Shown: positions 53,659-62,854 of the stretch, in pieces | Numbering within the stretch: position 1 is the first letter of the stretch | Layout of the letters: each line of letters begins with the position of its first letter | Source: Tsukamurella sputi | GTDB taxonomy: Bacteria; Actinomycetota; Actinomycetes; Mycobacteriales; Mycobacteriaceae | Assembly: GCF_007858445.1 (NCBI RefSeq) | Contig: NZ_VIGV01000004.1 | Location: 558,001-622,000, forward strand | Length of the DNA: 64,000 nucleotides | Reading direction: 5' to 3' | Program-made: the position numbers and the translations under genes | Notes under the pieces: generated by a model | Told to the model about the DNA's origin: nothing | Seen by the model: the letters and a program-made list of their open reading frames with translations, nothing else | The model's database searches: none

Positions 53659-54135
53659 TCAGGACCGGTCGGTGCCGGTGTTCTCGCTGCGTGCCTTGAG
53701 GGCGGCGAGCCCCTTCTCGAAATCCTTGCCCACGAACTTGTCCATCGGCAGGATCCGGCCGATCAGGGAGAACAGGCCACTGGTCTCGCCGGTCATCGTC
53801 CAGGTGACCGTCACGGAGTCGCCCGCGGGCACGATGTCGAAACGCACGTGGTGGTGCGACGACATCGGCTTGAGGAATTCGAGGTCCACGTCGACGGAGC
53901 GGTCCGGCTCGACCGCGGAGATCGTCATCCGGCCTGCGCCCGCCTTGCGGTTGCCGCGCCAGGCGTAGCCGGCGCCCGGCCCGCTGGACGGGCCGGAGTA
54001 CTCGCGGTGCAGCTGCGGGTCGAGGCCCTCCCAGGGCGACCAGTGCCGCCATTCGTGGAAGTCGGCGATGAGCCCGAAGACGGTGTCTGCGGGCGCCGCG
54101 ATCTCGGTGGACCGGGTGACGGTGAAGGCGGTCAT
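53659..54135 (-). CDS. SRPBCC family protein (START-like)
   Basis: 158 residues from ATG 54135. The fold marks are TEIAAPADTVFGLIADFHEW followed by RHWSPWEGLDPQLHREYSGP, and the conserved core WTMTGETSGLFSLIGRI. SRPBCC proteins bind hydrophobic ligands in a helix-grip cavity; ligand unknown. A TACTCT box sits exactly 7 nt upstream, so the gene is leaderless. Its start is 128 bp from the divergent ctpE-like gene start. Confidence 0.83.
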   Translation of the reverse strand: MTAFTVTRSTEIAAPADTVFGLIADFHEWRHWSPWEGLDPQLHREYSGPSSGPGAGYAWRGNRKAGAGRMTISAVEPDRSVDVDLEFLKPMSSHHHVRFDIVPAGDSVTVTWTMTGETSGLFSLIGRILPMDKFVGKDFEKGLAALKARSENTGTDRS

Positions 54136-54142
54136 GCGGGCA

Positions 54143-54148
54143 AGAGTA
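54143..54148 (-). promoter_or_regulatory. -10 hexamer of the SRPBCC gene (leaderless)
   Basis: Minus-strand TACTCT, 7 nt from ATG 54135. Confidence 0.65.
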
Positions 54149-54250
54149 CGGCGCTATCGCAGGCGCAGCGCGGCGAGCAGTGCCGGACTGAGCGACGATC
54201 GCGAGCGTGTCGTCCGGCTCACTGCGCCGCCCGTGCCCGGTTCGCCTCAT

Positions 54251-54256
54251 TACACT
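54251..54256 (+). promoter_or_regulatory. -10 hexamer of the ctpE-like gene (leaderless)
   Basis: TACACT, 7 nt before ATG 54264. Confidence 0.65.
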
Positions 54257-54263
54257 CGCGTGC

Positions 54264-56723
54264 ATGACTGCTGCACCCGACACGACATCCGGCCTCCCCG
54301 CGTCGGGCCTCACCGCCGCGCAGGTCGCGGAGCGGGTGCGGGACGGCCGGGTGAACGCGCTGCCCAACCGGTCGGGCCGGAGCACGTGGGACATCATCCG
54401 CGCCAACGTCTTCACCCGCATCAACGCGATGCTGGGCGTGCTCTTCCTGCTGGTGCTGTTCACGGGCTCGCTGATCAACGGCTTGTTCGGGCTGCTCATC
54501 GTGTTCAACTCCGGCATCGGCATCATCCAGGAGCTGCGCGCCAAGAAGACCCTGGACTCGCTGGCGATCGTCGGGCAGGCCCATCCCGTGGTGCGGCGCG
54601 ACGGCGTCGCCACGGAGGTCTCGCAGTCCGACGTGGTTCTCGACGACGTGATCGAGATCGGTCCCGGCGACCAGATCGTGGTCGACGGCGAGACGATCGA
54701 GTTCGAGGCCCTCGAAGTCGACGAGTCGCTGCTCACCGGTGAGGCGGACCCCGTCGACAAGCAGCTGGGCGACGAGATCTTCTCCGGCAGCTTCGTCGTC
54801 TCCGGCTCGGGTGCCTACCGCGCCACCAAGGTCGGCGCCGACGCCTACGCCGCGCAGCTCGCCGATGAGGCCAGCAAGTTCACCCTCGTCGACTCCGAGC
54901 TCCGCTCCGGCATCGACAAGATCCTCAAAGTGATCACCTGGCTGCTGGTCCCCGCCGGCATCCTCACGGTGTTCAACCAGCTGGTGATCTCGAAGCAGGA
55001 GCTCAACCAGGCCATTCTCGGTATGGTCGCGGCGCTCGTACCGATGGTGCCCGAGGGGCTCGTGCTCATGACCTCCATCGCCTTCGCGGTCGGCGTCGTG
55101 CGGCTGGGACGGCGCAAGTGCCTCGTGCAGGAGCTGCCCGCCATCGAAGGCCTGGCCCGAGTGAACGTGGTGTGCGCGGACAAGACCGGCACGCTCACCG
55201 AGAACGGCATGCGCCTGTCGGAACTGGACGTGCTCGACGGTGACCGGGCCGAGATCGAGCGGGCGCTCGCGGCGGTCGCCTCCCTCGATCCGCGCCCCAA
55301 CGCCAGCGTGCAGGCGATCGCGGAGGCGTATCCGGACGCCCCGTCGTGGCGCGCCACGGCCGTGGCGCCGTTCAGCTCCGCCAAGAAGTGGTCGGGGATC
55401 TCGCTCGCCGATGGCGATGCGCCGCGCGGGAACTGGATCCTCGGCGCTGCGGACGTCCTCCTCGATCCCGAGTCCGACGGTGCCCGCCGCGCCACCGAGC
55501 TCGGGTCGACGGGGCTGCGCGTGCTGCTGGTCGCGTCGACCGATGTGCCGGTGGACACCGAAGTCGATGGGCTCGAGGCGCCGGGGAACCTGGTGCCGCG
55601 CGCGCTGATCGCGCTGGAGCAGCGGGTGCGGGTCGACGCCCGCGACACCCTGGACTACTTCGAATCGCAGGGCGTGGACGTCAAGGTGATCTCCGGCGAC
55701 AACGCCGTCTCCGTGGGAGCCGTGGCGCATTCGCTGGGGCTCGGCTCCGCGGATTCGTCGGTGGATGCGCGGAAGCTGCCGTCGGACAACGACGAGCTGG
55801 CCACGGTTGTCACCGACAACGTGACTTTCGGCCGGGTCCGACCCGATCAGAAGCGCGCCATGGTCAAGGCCCTGCAGTCCCGCGGCGACACCGTCGCGAT
55901 GACCGGCGACGGCGTGAACGACGTGCTCGCCCTCAAGGACTCCGACATCGGCGTCGCGATGGGGTCGGGTAGCTCCGCCGCCCGGTCCGTCGCGCAGATC
56001 GTGCTGCTGGACAACAAGTTCGCCACCCTCCCGTACGTCGTGGGGGAGGGGCGCCGCGTGATCGGCAACATCGAGCGCGTCGCGAACCTGTTCCTCACCA
56101 AGACCGTCTACGCCGTGCTGCTGGCGTGGCTCGTGGGCCTGGCCGGCCTGGGCGCCAAGGTCTTCGGCTTCGCGCCGATCTCGTACCCGTTCCAGCCGAT
56201 CCACGTGACCATCGCCGCGTGGTTCACCATCGGCGTTCCCGCGTTCGTGATGTCCCTGGCGCCCAACAACGAACGGGCGAAGACCGGATTCGTCGGGCGG
56301 GTGCTCCGACTGGCGGCACCGTCCGGCGTGGGGATCGGCCTCGCGACCTTCCTGTGCTACCTCGTGGTGAACCCGGGCGGTACCGGAGCGTCGTTGGGCG
56401 GCAAGGCGGCGACGCTCAGCACTGAGCAGATCCAGGCGTCGACGGCGGCGCTGATCACGCTGCTCGTGGGGTCGCTGTGGGTGCTCGGTATCGTCGCGCG
56501 GCCGTACACGTGGTGGAAGATCCTGCTCGTCGGGGGCTCCGTGGCGTTCTACGTCGTGCTGTTCTCGATCCCGCTGGCGCAGGAGAAGTTCTTCCTCGAC
56601 ATCAGCGATCCGGCGATGGTGGGCACCGGCTTCGGCTTCGGCGCACTCGCGATCGTGCTCGTGGAGGTACTGCGCCGCATCGCGCCGGCGTTGTTCGCGC
56701 GGTTCGAGCGCCGCACCGCCTGA
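54264..56723 (+). CDS. ctpE: CtpE-like P-type cation-transporting ATPase
   Basis: 819 residues from ATG 54264. P-type landmarks: actuator loop [14 protein letters not shown] (the usual TGES appears as TGEA, T158-A161), transmembrane PEGL ([19 protein letters not shown]), phosphorylated Asp306 in [19 protein letters not shown], nucleotide domain [15 protein letters not shown], and hinge [20 protein letters not shown]. CtpE of M. tuberculosis (Rv0908, calcium uptake) has the same features including the variant TGE loop. The ion here is inferred, not shown. A small membrane gene follows 1 bp after the stop. Confidence 0.87.
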   Translation: MTAAPDTTSGLPASGLTAAQVAERVRDGRVNALPNRSGRSTWDIIRANVFTRINAMLGVLFLLVLFTGSLINGLFGLLIVFNSGIGIIQELRAKKTLDSLAIVGQAHPVVRRDGVATEVSQSDVVLDDVIEIGPGDQIVVDGETIEFEALEVDESLLTGEADPVDKQLGDEIFSGSFVVSGSGAYRATKVGADAYAAQLADEASKFTLVDSELRSGIDKILKVITWLLVPAGILTVFNQLVISKQELNQAILGMVAALVPMVPEGLVLMTSIAFAVGVVRLGRRKCLVQELPAIEGLARVNVVCADKTGTLTENGMRLSELDVLDGDRAEIERALAAVASLDPRPNASVQAIAEAYPDAPSWRATAVAPFSSAKKWSGISLADGDAPRGNWILGAADVLLDPESDGARRATELGSTGLRVLLVASTDVPVDTEVDGLEAPGNLVPRALIALEQRVRVDARDTLDYFESQGVDVKVISGDNAVSVGAVAHSLGLGSADSSVDARKLPSDNDELATVVTDNVTFGRVRPDQKRAMVKALQSRGDTVAMTGDGVNDVLALKDSDIGVAMGSGSSAARSVAQIVLLDNKFATLPYVVGEGRRVIGNIERVANLFLTKTVYAVLLAWLVGLAGLGAKVFGFAPISYPFQPIHVTIAAWFTIGVPAFVMSLAPNNERAKTGFVGRVLRLAAPSGVGIGLATFLCYLVVNPGGTGASLGGKAATLSTEQIQASTAALITLLVGSLWVLGIVARPYTWWKILLVGGSVAFYVVLFSIPLAQEKFFLDISDPAMVGTGFGFGALAIVLVEVLRRIAPALFARFERRTA

Positions 56724-56724
56724 C

Positions 56725-57141
56725 GTGTGGGACGTCTACGACCTATCGGTGTTCGCCCTGCCGGCCGCCGTGGTCCTGTGGATCGCGTACGCCCTGGTGG
56801 CCGGGGCGGCGCCCGCACGGGATCGGTTGCGGGAGGGGATCGGTTGGGCGGCGAGCCTGGCCACGGTCCTGGCGATGCTGTCGATCGTGCCGTTCGTCGC
56901 GGGGCTGTTCCTGTTCTTGCCCGCCCTGTGGGTGGCGGACGCGGGTTCGCGGGGCTCGGAGGCGATCGCCTGGATCGAGGCGCTGCTGCTCACCGCTGCC
57001 GTCATTTGGCTGGCGCAGAGGATCTTCCGGCGGTTCCCCCGCACGAGGTTCCTGTCGCTCGTGGTGCTCCTGCTCGGGCTCGCGACCGTCTGGTTCGGCC
57101 GTTATCTCGCCACCGTCGACTGGTTGCCGACGCCGAGCTGA
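56725..57141 (+). CDS. Small four-helix membrane protein downstream of ctpE
   Basis: 138 residues from GTG 56725. Four hydrophobic segments: VFALPAAVVLWIAYALVAGA, AASLATVLAMLSIVPFVAG, AWIEALLLTAAVIWLAQRI and FLSLVVLLLGLATVWFGRY. No family recognised. Only one base separates it from ctpE, so it is very probably in the same transcript and may assist the pump, which is inference. Confidence 0.7.
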   Translation: MWDVYDLSVFALPAAVVLWIAYALVAGAAPARDRLREGIGWAASLATVLAMLSIVPFVAGLFLFLPALWVADAGSRGSEAIAWIEALLLTAAVIWLAQRIFRRFPRTRFLSLVVLLLGLATVWFGRYLATVDWLPTPS

Positions 57142-57382
57142 GGATCAATGGTGCGGCGGGGTCCCCACCGGTGGTTGTCGCTCCCGTCGCGGATCCCAGC
57201 GTGAGGGGGTAGGCCCCGCCACCGGTCCACGAGGTGGAAAAGGTCACCGGTGGTGCCGGCGTCGATCACGCCGACGCAACGGATCGACGCTTCCGAGGTG
57301 TGGGGAATGCATATTCGATTGTGTGGTTCATATCCGAACGAAGAAGTAGGGTGGAGGTAGTCGCAAAGAGGGGGTGGATCCG
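57142..57382. other. Intergenic region with repeated CACCGGTGG motif
   Basis: 241 bp before the DUF222/HNH gene. CCACCGGTGG (57165-57174), CCACCGGTCC (57219-57228) and TCACCGGTGG (57244-57253) are near-copies; the last two can pair into a hairpin. The right half (57306-57335) is AT-richer and carries the -10 TAGGGT (57347-57352) for the HNH gene. No coding sequence is supported. Confidence 0.55.
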
Positions 57383-58987
57383 GTGAATACCTGCACTGCA
57401 GAGGAGTATCTGGCTTCCCTTGATGCATTCGAACAGGCCGCATCCCGCCTCGCAGCGGCAGATCCTGTGATGCTCTCCTCGCAGCAGGTACTCGAGAGCC
57501 TGCGCAGGCTGGAGACGGCGGCGCGCACGGTGCCCTACGGGCAGAACGTACTCACCGGGGTCGCGTTCGAACAGGGCTTGCCTGCGGAGCTGGGTTACAC
57601 CGGGATCAAGGAACTTCTCGTGGATCAACTGCGGCTCTCGGGCGCGGAGGCGCGCGACCGGATGCACGGCGCGTACAACCGTGTGCCGCGGCACGCTCGC
57701 GGTGTCGCGCCGGAGCCGAAGTACGAGGTCATCGCCGCGGCGCAACGCGAGGGACGCATCTCCGAGCGGCATGCCACCGCGATGGGGAAGGTTCTCGACC
57801 GGTGCTACCGCCTCAACGGCCGTGATCTCGTCGATCTCGAGGAGATCCTCGTGACGGCGGCGGAAAGCGTTCCGCCGGAGGATATCGTGGTGATCGGCAA
57901 GCGTGCCGTCGCCCTCCTCGATCCCGACGGTGCCGAGCCCGACCAGGATCGTATCCGGCGCTCACGCGAGCTCACCGTGAGCGGTCAGGGTGATGACCTC
58001 ATGTCCGACATCGGCGGCGCCCTCTCGCCCGAGTGCCGCGCCGTCCTCGACGCGGTGCTCGAGAAGTTCGCCCGTCCGGGCGTCGCGAATCCCGACGATG
58101 CCGCCACCCCTGTCGACCTCGGTGACGCGGACGCGATCCGCGAGGCCGCGGCGCGGGATACGCGTACGGCTGGGCAGCGCAACCACGATGCACTGGCGTA
58201 CGCGCTGGGCGTGGCGATCGGCTCGGGTGAACTCGGCAGTCATCGCGGCCTGCCCTGTGTTCCGATCATCACGGTGGGGATCGACCAGCTGGAATCCGAG
58301 ACCGGGATCGCGACCACCGCAACGGGTGGGCGGCTCCCCGTCGAGGACGCGCTGCGGATGATGGGCGCCAATCCCAAATACGTCCTGGTGCTCGACCTGG
58401 CGTCGCGACCGTTGTTCCTCGGACGGGAGAAGCGCCTCGCCTCCGCGGATCAGCGGATCGCGCTCTACGGGTCCGAGAAGGGCTGCACCGCACCCGGATG
58501 CGATGCGCCCGCGACCCGTTGCCAGGTACATCACATCACCGAGTGGGCGGACGGCGGCGCAACGGATATCACCGCGCTCACCCTCGCGTGCGATGCGCAC
58601 CACGGGAGGGTCGTGCCCGACCTGGCGGAGAATCCACGCGGGTGGGAGACGATCACCATCCCGCAGGGCGAACCGTACGCGGGTCGTACCGGGTGGCGGC
58701 GCGGCGCCAACCCCGCGGGGGCGTACCGCGTCAACCACAGACGCCACGCCGACGAGCTCCATCGCGAGGCGCTTGCCCGCTGGCGGGCGCGGTGCGCGCA
58801 GTTCCGAGACATGTGGGTCGAACAGGACGTACGCCGTCAGTTCGCGGAGTCCTGTGCCGACCACGAACTGATCGAGAAGGTCCTCGACGGTCCCCACGGC
58901 CCACCGCTTCTCGAGGAGATGCTCGCTGATCACGACGCCCATACCGCCTGGTGCGCACCGTCGAACGACGAAGCCCGTGCGGCCTGA
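57383..58987 (+). CDS. DUF222/13E12-repeat family protein with C-terminal HNH-type domain
   Basis: 534 residues from GTG 57383; AGAGGGGG ends 8 nt upstream, while GTG 57374 lies inside that ribosome site. DUF222 covers residues 1-430 (ELGYTGIKELLVDQLRLSG, EPKYEVIAAAQREGRISERH, ARDTRTAGQRNHDALAYALG). The HNH part is CTAPGCDAPATRCQVHHITE followed by WADGGATDITALTLACDAHH. Most relatives have DLDNLTLLC at that turn, so the HNH asparagine is replaced here by Ala. This family is related to the repeated REP13E12 genes of M. tuberculosis, which are associated with mobile DNA, but no inverted repeats or integrase are seen here. Confidence 0.85.
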   Translation: MNTCTAEEYLASLDAFEQAASRLAAADPVMLSSQQVLESLRRLETAARTVPYGQNVLTGVAFEQGLPAELGYTGIKELLVDQLRLSGAEARDRMHGAYNRVPRHARGVAPEPKYEVIAAAQREGRISERHATAMGKVLDRCYRLNGRDLVDLEEILVTAAESVPPEDIVVIGKRAVALLDPDGAEPDQDRIRRSRELTVSGQGDDLMSDIGGALSPECRAVLDAVLEKFARPGVANPDDAATPVDLGDADAIREAAARDTRTAGQRNHDALAYALGVAIGSGELGSHRGLPCVPIITVGIDQLESETGIATTATGGRLPVEDALRMMGANPKYVLVLDLASRPLFLGREKRLASADQRIALYGSEKGCTAPGCDAPATRCQVHHITEWADGGATDITALTLACDAHHGRVVPDLAENPRGWETITIPQGEPYAGRTGWRRGANPAGAYRVNHRRHADELHREALARWRARCAQFRDMWVEQDVRRQFAESCADHELIEKVLDGPHGPPLLEEMLADHDAHTAWCAPSNDEARAA

Positions 58988-58989
58988 GA

Positions 58990-60624
58990 TCAGAACCGGC
59001 GGCGCCAGGCGCCGCCGTCCGGGAGAGGTCGGCCGGGCTCGGCGGTCCAGAACACGGCAGCGAGGTCGTAGCCGTCGTGGACCAATGCTGCTCGGTCGGG
59101 CCAGCGGTCCGCGGTCCACTCGGGCTCGTTGTGCATGGAATCGATGCCCGCACGAACGCCGCCCTCCAGCTCGAAGTGCAGGTGTCGAGCCGCCTCCCGT
59201 GCGGGATCGGCGCCGACGGGCATCCGCTCACCGACCTCGATGAGGTCTGTGGCGGTGCGCCGAATCCGGTGGTCCGTCCAGGCGAACGTGCGACGGTGCG
59301 CTCCGGGCGCCAGCAGGTACATCACGAGCAGGGCCACGACCACGCCCACGAGCGTCTCGATCAGGCGGTCGCGCATGACGGGGCCGGCAGGGCCTCCGGT
59401 CACGCCCGCGCCGCTGGCCAGAAGCGCGACGGGAGTGATCACGATGACCGCTGCGGCGTAGTTCCGCACGATGAGAACCTCGATCACGAACTGCAGCAGG
59501 GCGATCACCGCGATGAGGGCGTAGCCGTGCGGCGCGAGGGCGTGCAGCCCGGCGAACACCACCAGGCCTATCGCGGTGCCGAGGAACCGGTGCAGAGCGC
59601 GCACCGTGCCGTGCACCCGGTCGACGCCGGTCTGCAACACGACCAGAGCGCTGATCGCGGCCCAGTGGGGACGGTCGAAGCCGAGCGCGATGCTCACCGC
59701 GCCCGCGGCGAGGCACGCCACCGCGACGCGGGTCGCGGTGATCGTCGCGTGCGAGGAGGGGCTCAGCGAACGGCGCAGCCGATAGCCGACGGTCGGGCGC
59801 AGCCGCGAGGTGGTGACGGCGCGGGTCGGGTCGACCTCGGTCTCGGCGTCGTCGTTCGATGCAGCGGCGAACCGGGTGTTGGCGTCGCGCAGCGCCACCA
59901 GCAGATCGGCGTCGGCGGGACGGCTCGCAGCGCGCGCGTCGTCCATCGTCGACCATGCAGCGACCAGCGCGGAGCCTGCGGAGTGGCGGCGTTCGGCGGA
60001 CCGGGGAGCCTGGGAGCCGAGGAAGGCGTCCACCGCGCCGATCGCCCGCCCCGCCGCCTCCCGTTGCGGCGCGGACGGGTCGACGAGCGCCCCGGACAGC
60101 GAGACGAGCACCGAGCTGACGGCACCGAGCGCCGCCCCGATCACGAGCATCGCCGGATCGGCGCCTGATTCCACCGCGATCAGGGCGCCGGACCCCACGA
60201 TCGCGAAGAACAGCGCACCCGGCGGGCCGAGTCGCAGCGCGTCGACGACGTAGACCGCGGTGACCGCGGGGATCACGGTCATCAGTACCGCGCAGATCTT
60301 GAGCGCGACGCCGCCAGGGGGCACCGCCCAGCCGATCGTGGCGCCGATGGCGACACAGACGAGCAGTGCCAGCCCCGCGGCCGCGACGACCTGGCCGCGG
60401 ATCCGATACGCGCGGCCTTCTCCGTACAGCACCGCGAAGGCGCCGAAGGTGGCGAACAGCGCGGAGCTCGCGTGCCCCGCCGCGACGAGCGCAGCGCCGG
60501 GGATTCCCACCGCCGCCGCTGCCCGTAGGCCCGCCCGCCAGCGCCACACGGGCGCACCGTCGGCGAAGACGAGCGAGCGCACGCGCGCGACGGTGGGCGG
60601 GGGATCGGGGACTGGTTCGCTCAC
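58990..60624 (-). CDS. FUSC family membrane protein
   Basis: 544 residues from GTG 60624. Two blocks of hydrophobic helices: residues about 30-170 (RAGLRAAAAVGIPGAALVAA, HASSALFATFGAFAVLYGEG) and 320-470 (WAAISALVVLQTGVDRVHGT, RFLGTAIGLVVFAGLHALAP). The second block holds the FUSC-like DRVHGTVRALHRFLGTAIG pattern of aromatic-acid exporter-like proteins, with a soluble central loop of about 110 residues. The role is uncertain: members include fusaric acid resistance efflux proteins. The gene converges on the HNH gene with a 2-bp gap. Confidence 0.82.
   Translation of the reverse strand: MSEPVPDPPPTVARVRSLVFADGAPVWRWRAGLRAAAAVGIPGAALVAAGHASSALFATFGAFAVLYGEGRAYRIRGQVVAAAGLALLVCVAIGATIGWAVPPGGVALKICAVLMTVIPAVTAVYVVDALRLGPPGALFFAIVGSGALIAVESGADPAMLVIGAALGAVSSVLVSLSGALVDPSAPQREAAGRAIGAVDAFLGSQAPRSAERRHSAGSALVAAWSTMDDARAASRPADADLLVALRDANTRFAAASNDDAETEVDPTRAVTTSRLRPTVGYRLRRSLSPSSHATITATRVAVACLAAGAVSIALGFDRPHWAAISALVVLQTGVDRVHGTVRALHRFLGTAIGLVVFAGLHALAPHGYALIAVIALLQFVIEVLIVRNYAAAVIVITPVALLASGAGVTGGPAGPVMRDRLIETLVGVVVALLVMYLLAPGAHRRTFAWTDHRIRRTATDLIEVGERMPVGADPAREAARHLHFELEGGVRAGIDSMHNEPEWTADRWPDRAALVHDGYDLAAVFWTAEPGRPLPDGGAWRRRF
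58997..59017. terminator. Bidirectional hairpin between HNH and FUSC genes
   Basis: Perfect arms CGGCGGCGCC (58997-59006) and GGCGCCGCCG (59008-59017) around one base, inside the last codons of the minus-strand FUSC gene and 10 bases after the HNH gene stop. The two stops are only 2 bp apart. Confidence 0.55.
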
Positions 60625-60682
60625 CTCCCCATTTCATCACTGCGTCGGCGTTCCGTCGGGGGCGGCGCCAGCTGGAGCCAGG

Positions 60683-60949
60683 TCAGTAGACGCTGGGCGG
60701 GCTGTTGTTCCCGGGTGGGATCGGCGTGCCGGTCGTCCGGTAGGTCTTGTCGTACTCCGCTTTCCATCGCGGCCAGTCCAGATAGGGGCGGCCGTCGAGA
60801 CGTCGGCGGTACCGCCGGTACTGACCGCGGGCGGTCCGGAACGTGTTGCGGGACTGGCGGGCGGCGCGGCGCGCCTCGTAGCGCGCGTCCCACTCCTCAC
60901 GCTCGGTCAGTGGGCGCGGTGGGTCGGTGAAGACGGCTCGGTTCAGCAC
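60683..60949 (-). CDS. Small basic protein of unknown function
   Basis: 88 residues if GTG 60949 is the start, chosen because GGGAG lies 5 nt upstream and a TAGAAT -10 box at 60981-60976 would give a short leader. An in-frame ATG at 61003 is possible. The sequence is unusually Arg/Tyr-rich (EARRAARQSRNTFRTARGQY, then RRYRRRLDGRPYLDWPRWKA). No family recognised. It lies between the FUSC gene and a tRNA gene; the upstream sequence resembles that of the HNH gene (60980-61003 against 57306-57334). Confidence 0.5.
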   Translation of the reverse strand: MLNRAVFTDPPRPLTEREEWDARYEARRAARQSRNTFRTARGQYRRYRRRLDGRPYLDWPRWKAEYDKTYRTTGTPIPPGNNSPPSVY

Positions 60950-61045
60950 AGCACTCCCGGAGTGGGCACCAGCAGATTCTATGACCAAACGAATATTCTG
61001 CATAGCGCATTCGCAGTAGGCTGGAATGCCTGAACCAGAAGAAAG

Positions 61046-61118
61046 TGCCCCCGGCAGGATTCGAACCTGCGGCCTTTCGCTCCGGAGGCGAACGCTCTAT
61101 CCCCTGAGCTACGGGGGC
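61046..61118 (-). tRNA. tRNA-Arg, anticodon CCG
   Basis: 73-nt cloverleaf on the minus strand. Acceptor GCCCCCG pairs with CGGGGGC plus discriminator A; D arm GCTC/GAGC; anticodon stem TTCGC/GCGAA with loop CTCCGGA, giving anticodon CCG (codon CGG); T arm GCAGG/CCTGC with loop TTCGAAT. No encoded CCA. It reads one of the two arginine codons common in this GC-rich genome and lies directly upstream of argS, transcribed in the opposite direction. Confidence 0.95.
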
Positions 61119-61182
61119 GCAGGGCGTAGCAAGGTTAGCGCATAGGGCAGGCCCGGCGGAAACCGGGCGGTCAGGCGCACCC

Positions 61183-61188
61183 TAGGAT
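61183..61188 (+). promoter_or_regulatory. -10 hexamer TAGGAT of argS
   Basis: TAGGAT ends 6 nt before GTG 61195. Confidence 0.55.
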
Positions 61189-61194
61189 GGTCTG

Positions 61195-62847
61195 GTGACT
61201 CCCGCTGACCTTTCGGAACTCCTGCACGCCACCGCGACCACCGTGCTCACCGAGCGTGGCCTCGACGTCTCCGTGCTGCCCGATCGCGTCATCGTCGAGC
61301 GGCCGCGCAACCCCGAGCACGGCGACTACGCGACCAACCTCGCGATGCAGGTGGCCAAGAAGGCCGGCGTGAACCCGCGTGACCTCGCCACCTGGCTGGC
61401 CGAGGCGCTCGGCACAGCGGAGGGCGTGGACGAGGCCACCGTCGCCGGCCCCGGCTTCCTCAACATTCGCCTCGCCGCGGACGCGCAGAACCAGCTCGTG
61501 ACGAGCATCCTCGAGCAGGCCGGGGCGTTCGGCCACGGGACCGCGCTCGACGGTGCGCTCATCAACCTCGAGTTCGTCTCCGCCAACCCGACGGGGCCCG
61601 TCCACCTGGGCGGCGCGCGCTGGGCCGCGGTGGGCGACAGCCTGGGCCGCGTTCTCGAGGCGCAGGGCGCCGAGGTCACCCGCGAGTACTACTTCAACGA
61701 CCACGGCGCGCAGATCGACCGCTTCGCGCGCTCGCTCGACGCCGCCGCCCGGAACGAGCCGACCCCTGAGGACGGCTACGCGGGCGACTACATCAACGAC
61801 ATCGCGGCCACCGTCGTCGCGGGCCGCCCCGGCATCCTGGAGCTCCCCGAGGCCGACCGGGTCGAGGCCTTCCGCGCCGACGGCGTCGAGCTCATGTTCG
61901 CGCACATCAAGCGCACCCTGCACGAGTTCGGCACGGACTTCGCCGTGTTCACGCACGAGGACGAGATGTTCACCTCGGGTCTCGTCGAGAGCAGCGTGCA
62001 GCAGCTCAAGGACAACGGCAACCTGTACGAGAAGGACGGCGCCTGGTGGCTCAAGGCCACCGACTACGGCGACGACAAGGACCGCGTCGTCATCAAGTCC
62101 GATGGCAACGCCGCCTACATCGCGGGCGACATCGCCTACATCAAGCACAAGTTCGACCGCGGCTTCAACCTCGCTATCTACATGCTGGGCGCCGATCACC
62201 ACGGCTACATCGGCCGGCTCAAGGCGGCCGCGGCGGCGCTGGGCTACGACCCCGCACAGATCGAGGTGCTGATCGGCCAGCTGGTGAACCTGGTCAAGGA
62301 CGGCAAGCCCGTCCGCATGAGCAAGCGGGCCGGCACCGTCATCACCCTGGACGACCTCGTCGAGGCCGTGGGCGTGGATGCGGCCCGGTACTCGCTGGTG
62401 CGCAGCTCCGTCGACACGTCGATCGACCTCGACCTGGACCTGCTCGCGCAGGCCAGCAACGAGAACCCCGTCTACTACGTGCAGTACGCGCACGCCCGCC
62501 TGTCGGCCATCGCGCGCAGCGCCGCCGAGCTCGGGATCGAGCCCTCGACGGAGCACCTCGGCCTGCTGGACAATCCCCGCGAGGGCGATCTCGTCCGCAC
62601 GCTGGGCGAGTTCCCGGCGGTCGCGGCGGGCGCGGCGAATCTGCGTGAGCCGCATCGGATCGCGCGCTACCTGGAGGAGCTCGCGGGCGCCTACCACCGC
62701 TTCTACGGCGAGTGCCGCGTGCTGCCGCTGGGCGACGAGGACCCGACCGACCTGCACCGCGCTCGCGTCGCGCTGTGCGCCGCCACCCGCCAGGTGCTCG
62801 CCAACGGCCTGGCTCTCGTGGGCGTCTCCGCCCCGGACCGGATGTGA
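61195..62847 (+). CDS. argS: Arginyl-tRNA synthetase
   Basis: 550 residues from GTG 61195. Class I motifs: [20 protein letters not shown] (HIGH-type HLGG at 137-140) and KMSKS-type [20 protein letters not shown]. Other signatures are [17 protein letters not shown] and [15 protein letters not shown]. The N-terminal Add1 domain is [20 protein letters not shown]. It charges tRNA-Arg, including the tRNA(CCG) encoded 77 bp upstream on the other strand. A 7-bp gap separates it from lysA, as in M. tuberculosis argS-lysA (Rv1292-Rv1293). Confidence 0.96.
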   Translation: MTPADLSELLHATATTVLTERGLDVSVLPDRVIVERPRNPEHGDYATNLAMQVAKKAGVNPRDLATWLAEALGTAEGVDEATVAGPGFLNIRLAADAQNQLVTSILEQAGAFGHGTALDGALINLEFVSANPTGPVHLGGARWAAVGDSLGRVLEAQGAEVTREYYFNDHGAQIDRFARSLDAAARNEPTPEDGYAGDYINDIAATVVAGRPGILELPEADRVEAFRADGVELMFAHIKRTLHEFGTDFAVFTHEDEMFTSGLVESSVQQLKDNGNLYEKDGAWWLKATDYGDDKDRVVIKSDGNAAYIAGDIAYIKHKFDRGFNLAIYMLGADHHGYIGRLKAAAAALGYDPAQIEVLIGQLVNLVKDGKPVRMSKRAGTVITLDDLVEAVGVDAARYSLVRSSVDTSIDLDLDLLAQASNENPVYYVQYAHARLSAIARSAAELGIEPSTEHLGLLDNPREGDLVRTLGEFPAVAAGAANLREPHRIARYLEELAGAYHRFYGECRVLPLGDEDPTDLHRARVALCAATRQVLANGLALVGVSAPDRM

Positions 62848-62854
62848 GGAAGCA

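Noticed and set aside
57142-59020. An insertion sequence or integron around the DUF222/HNH gene.
   Set aside because: No transposase, integrase, terminal inverted repeats or target duplication is visible; the only hint is the shared 57306/60980 element.
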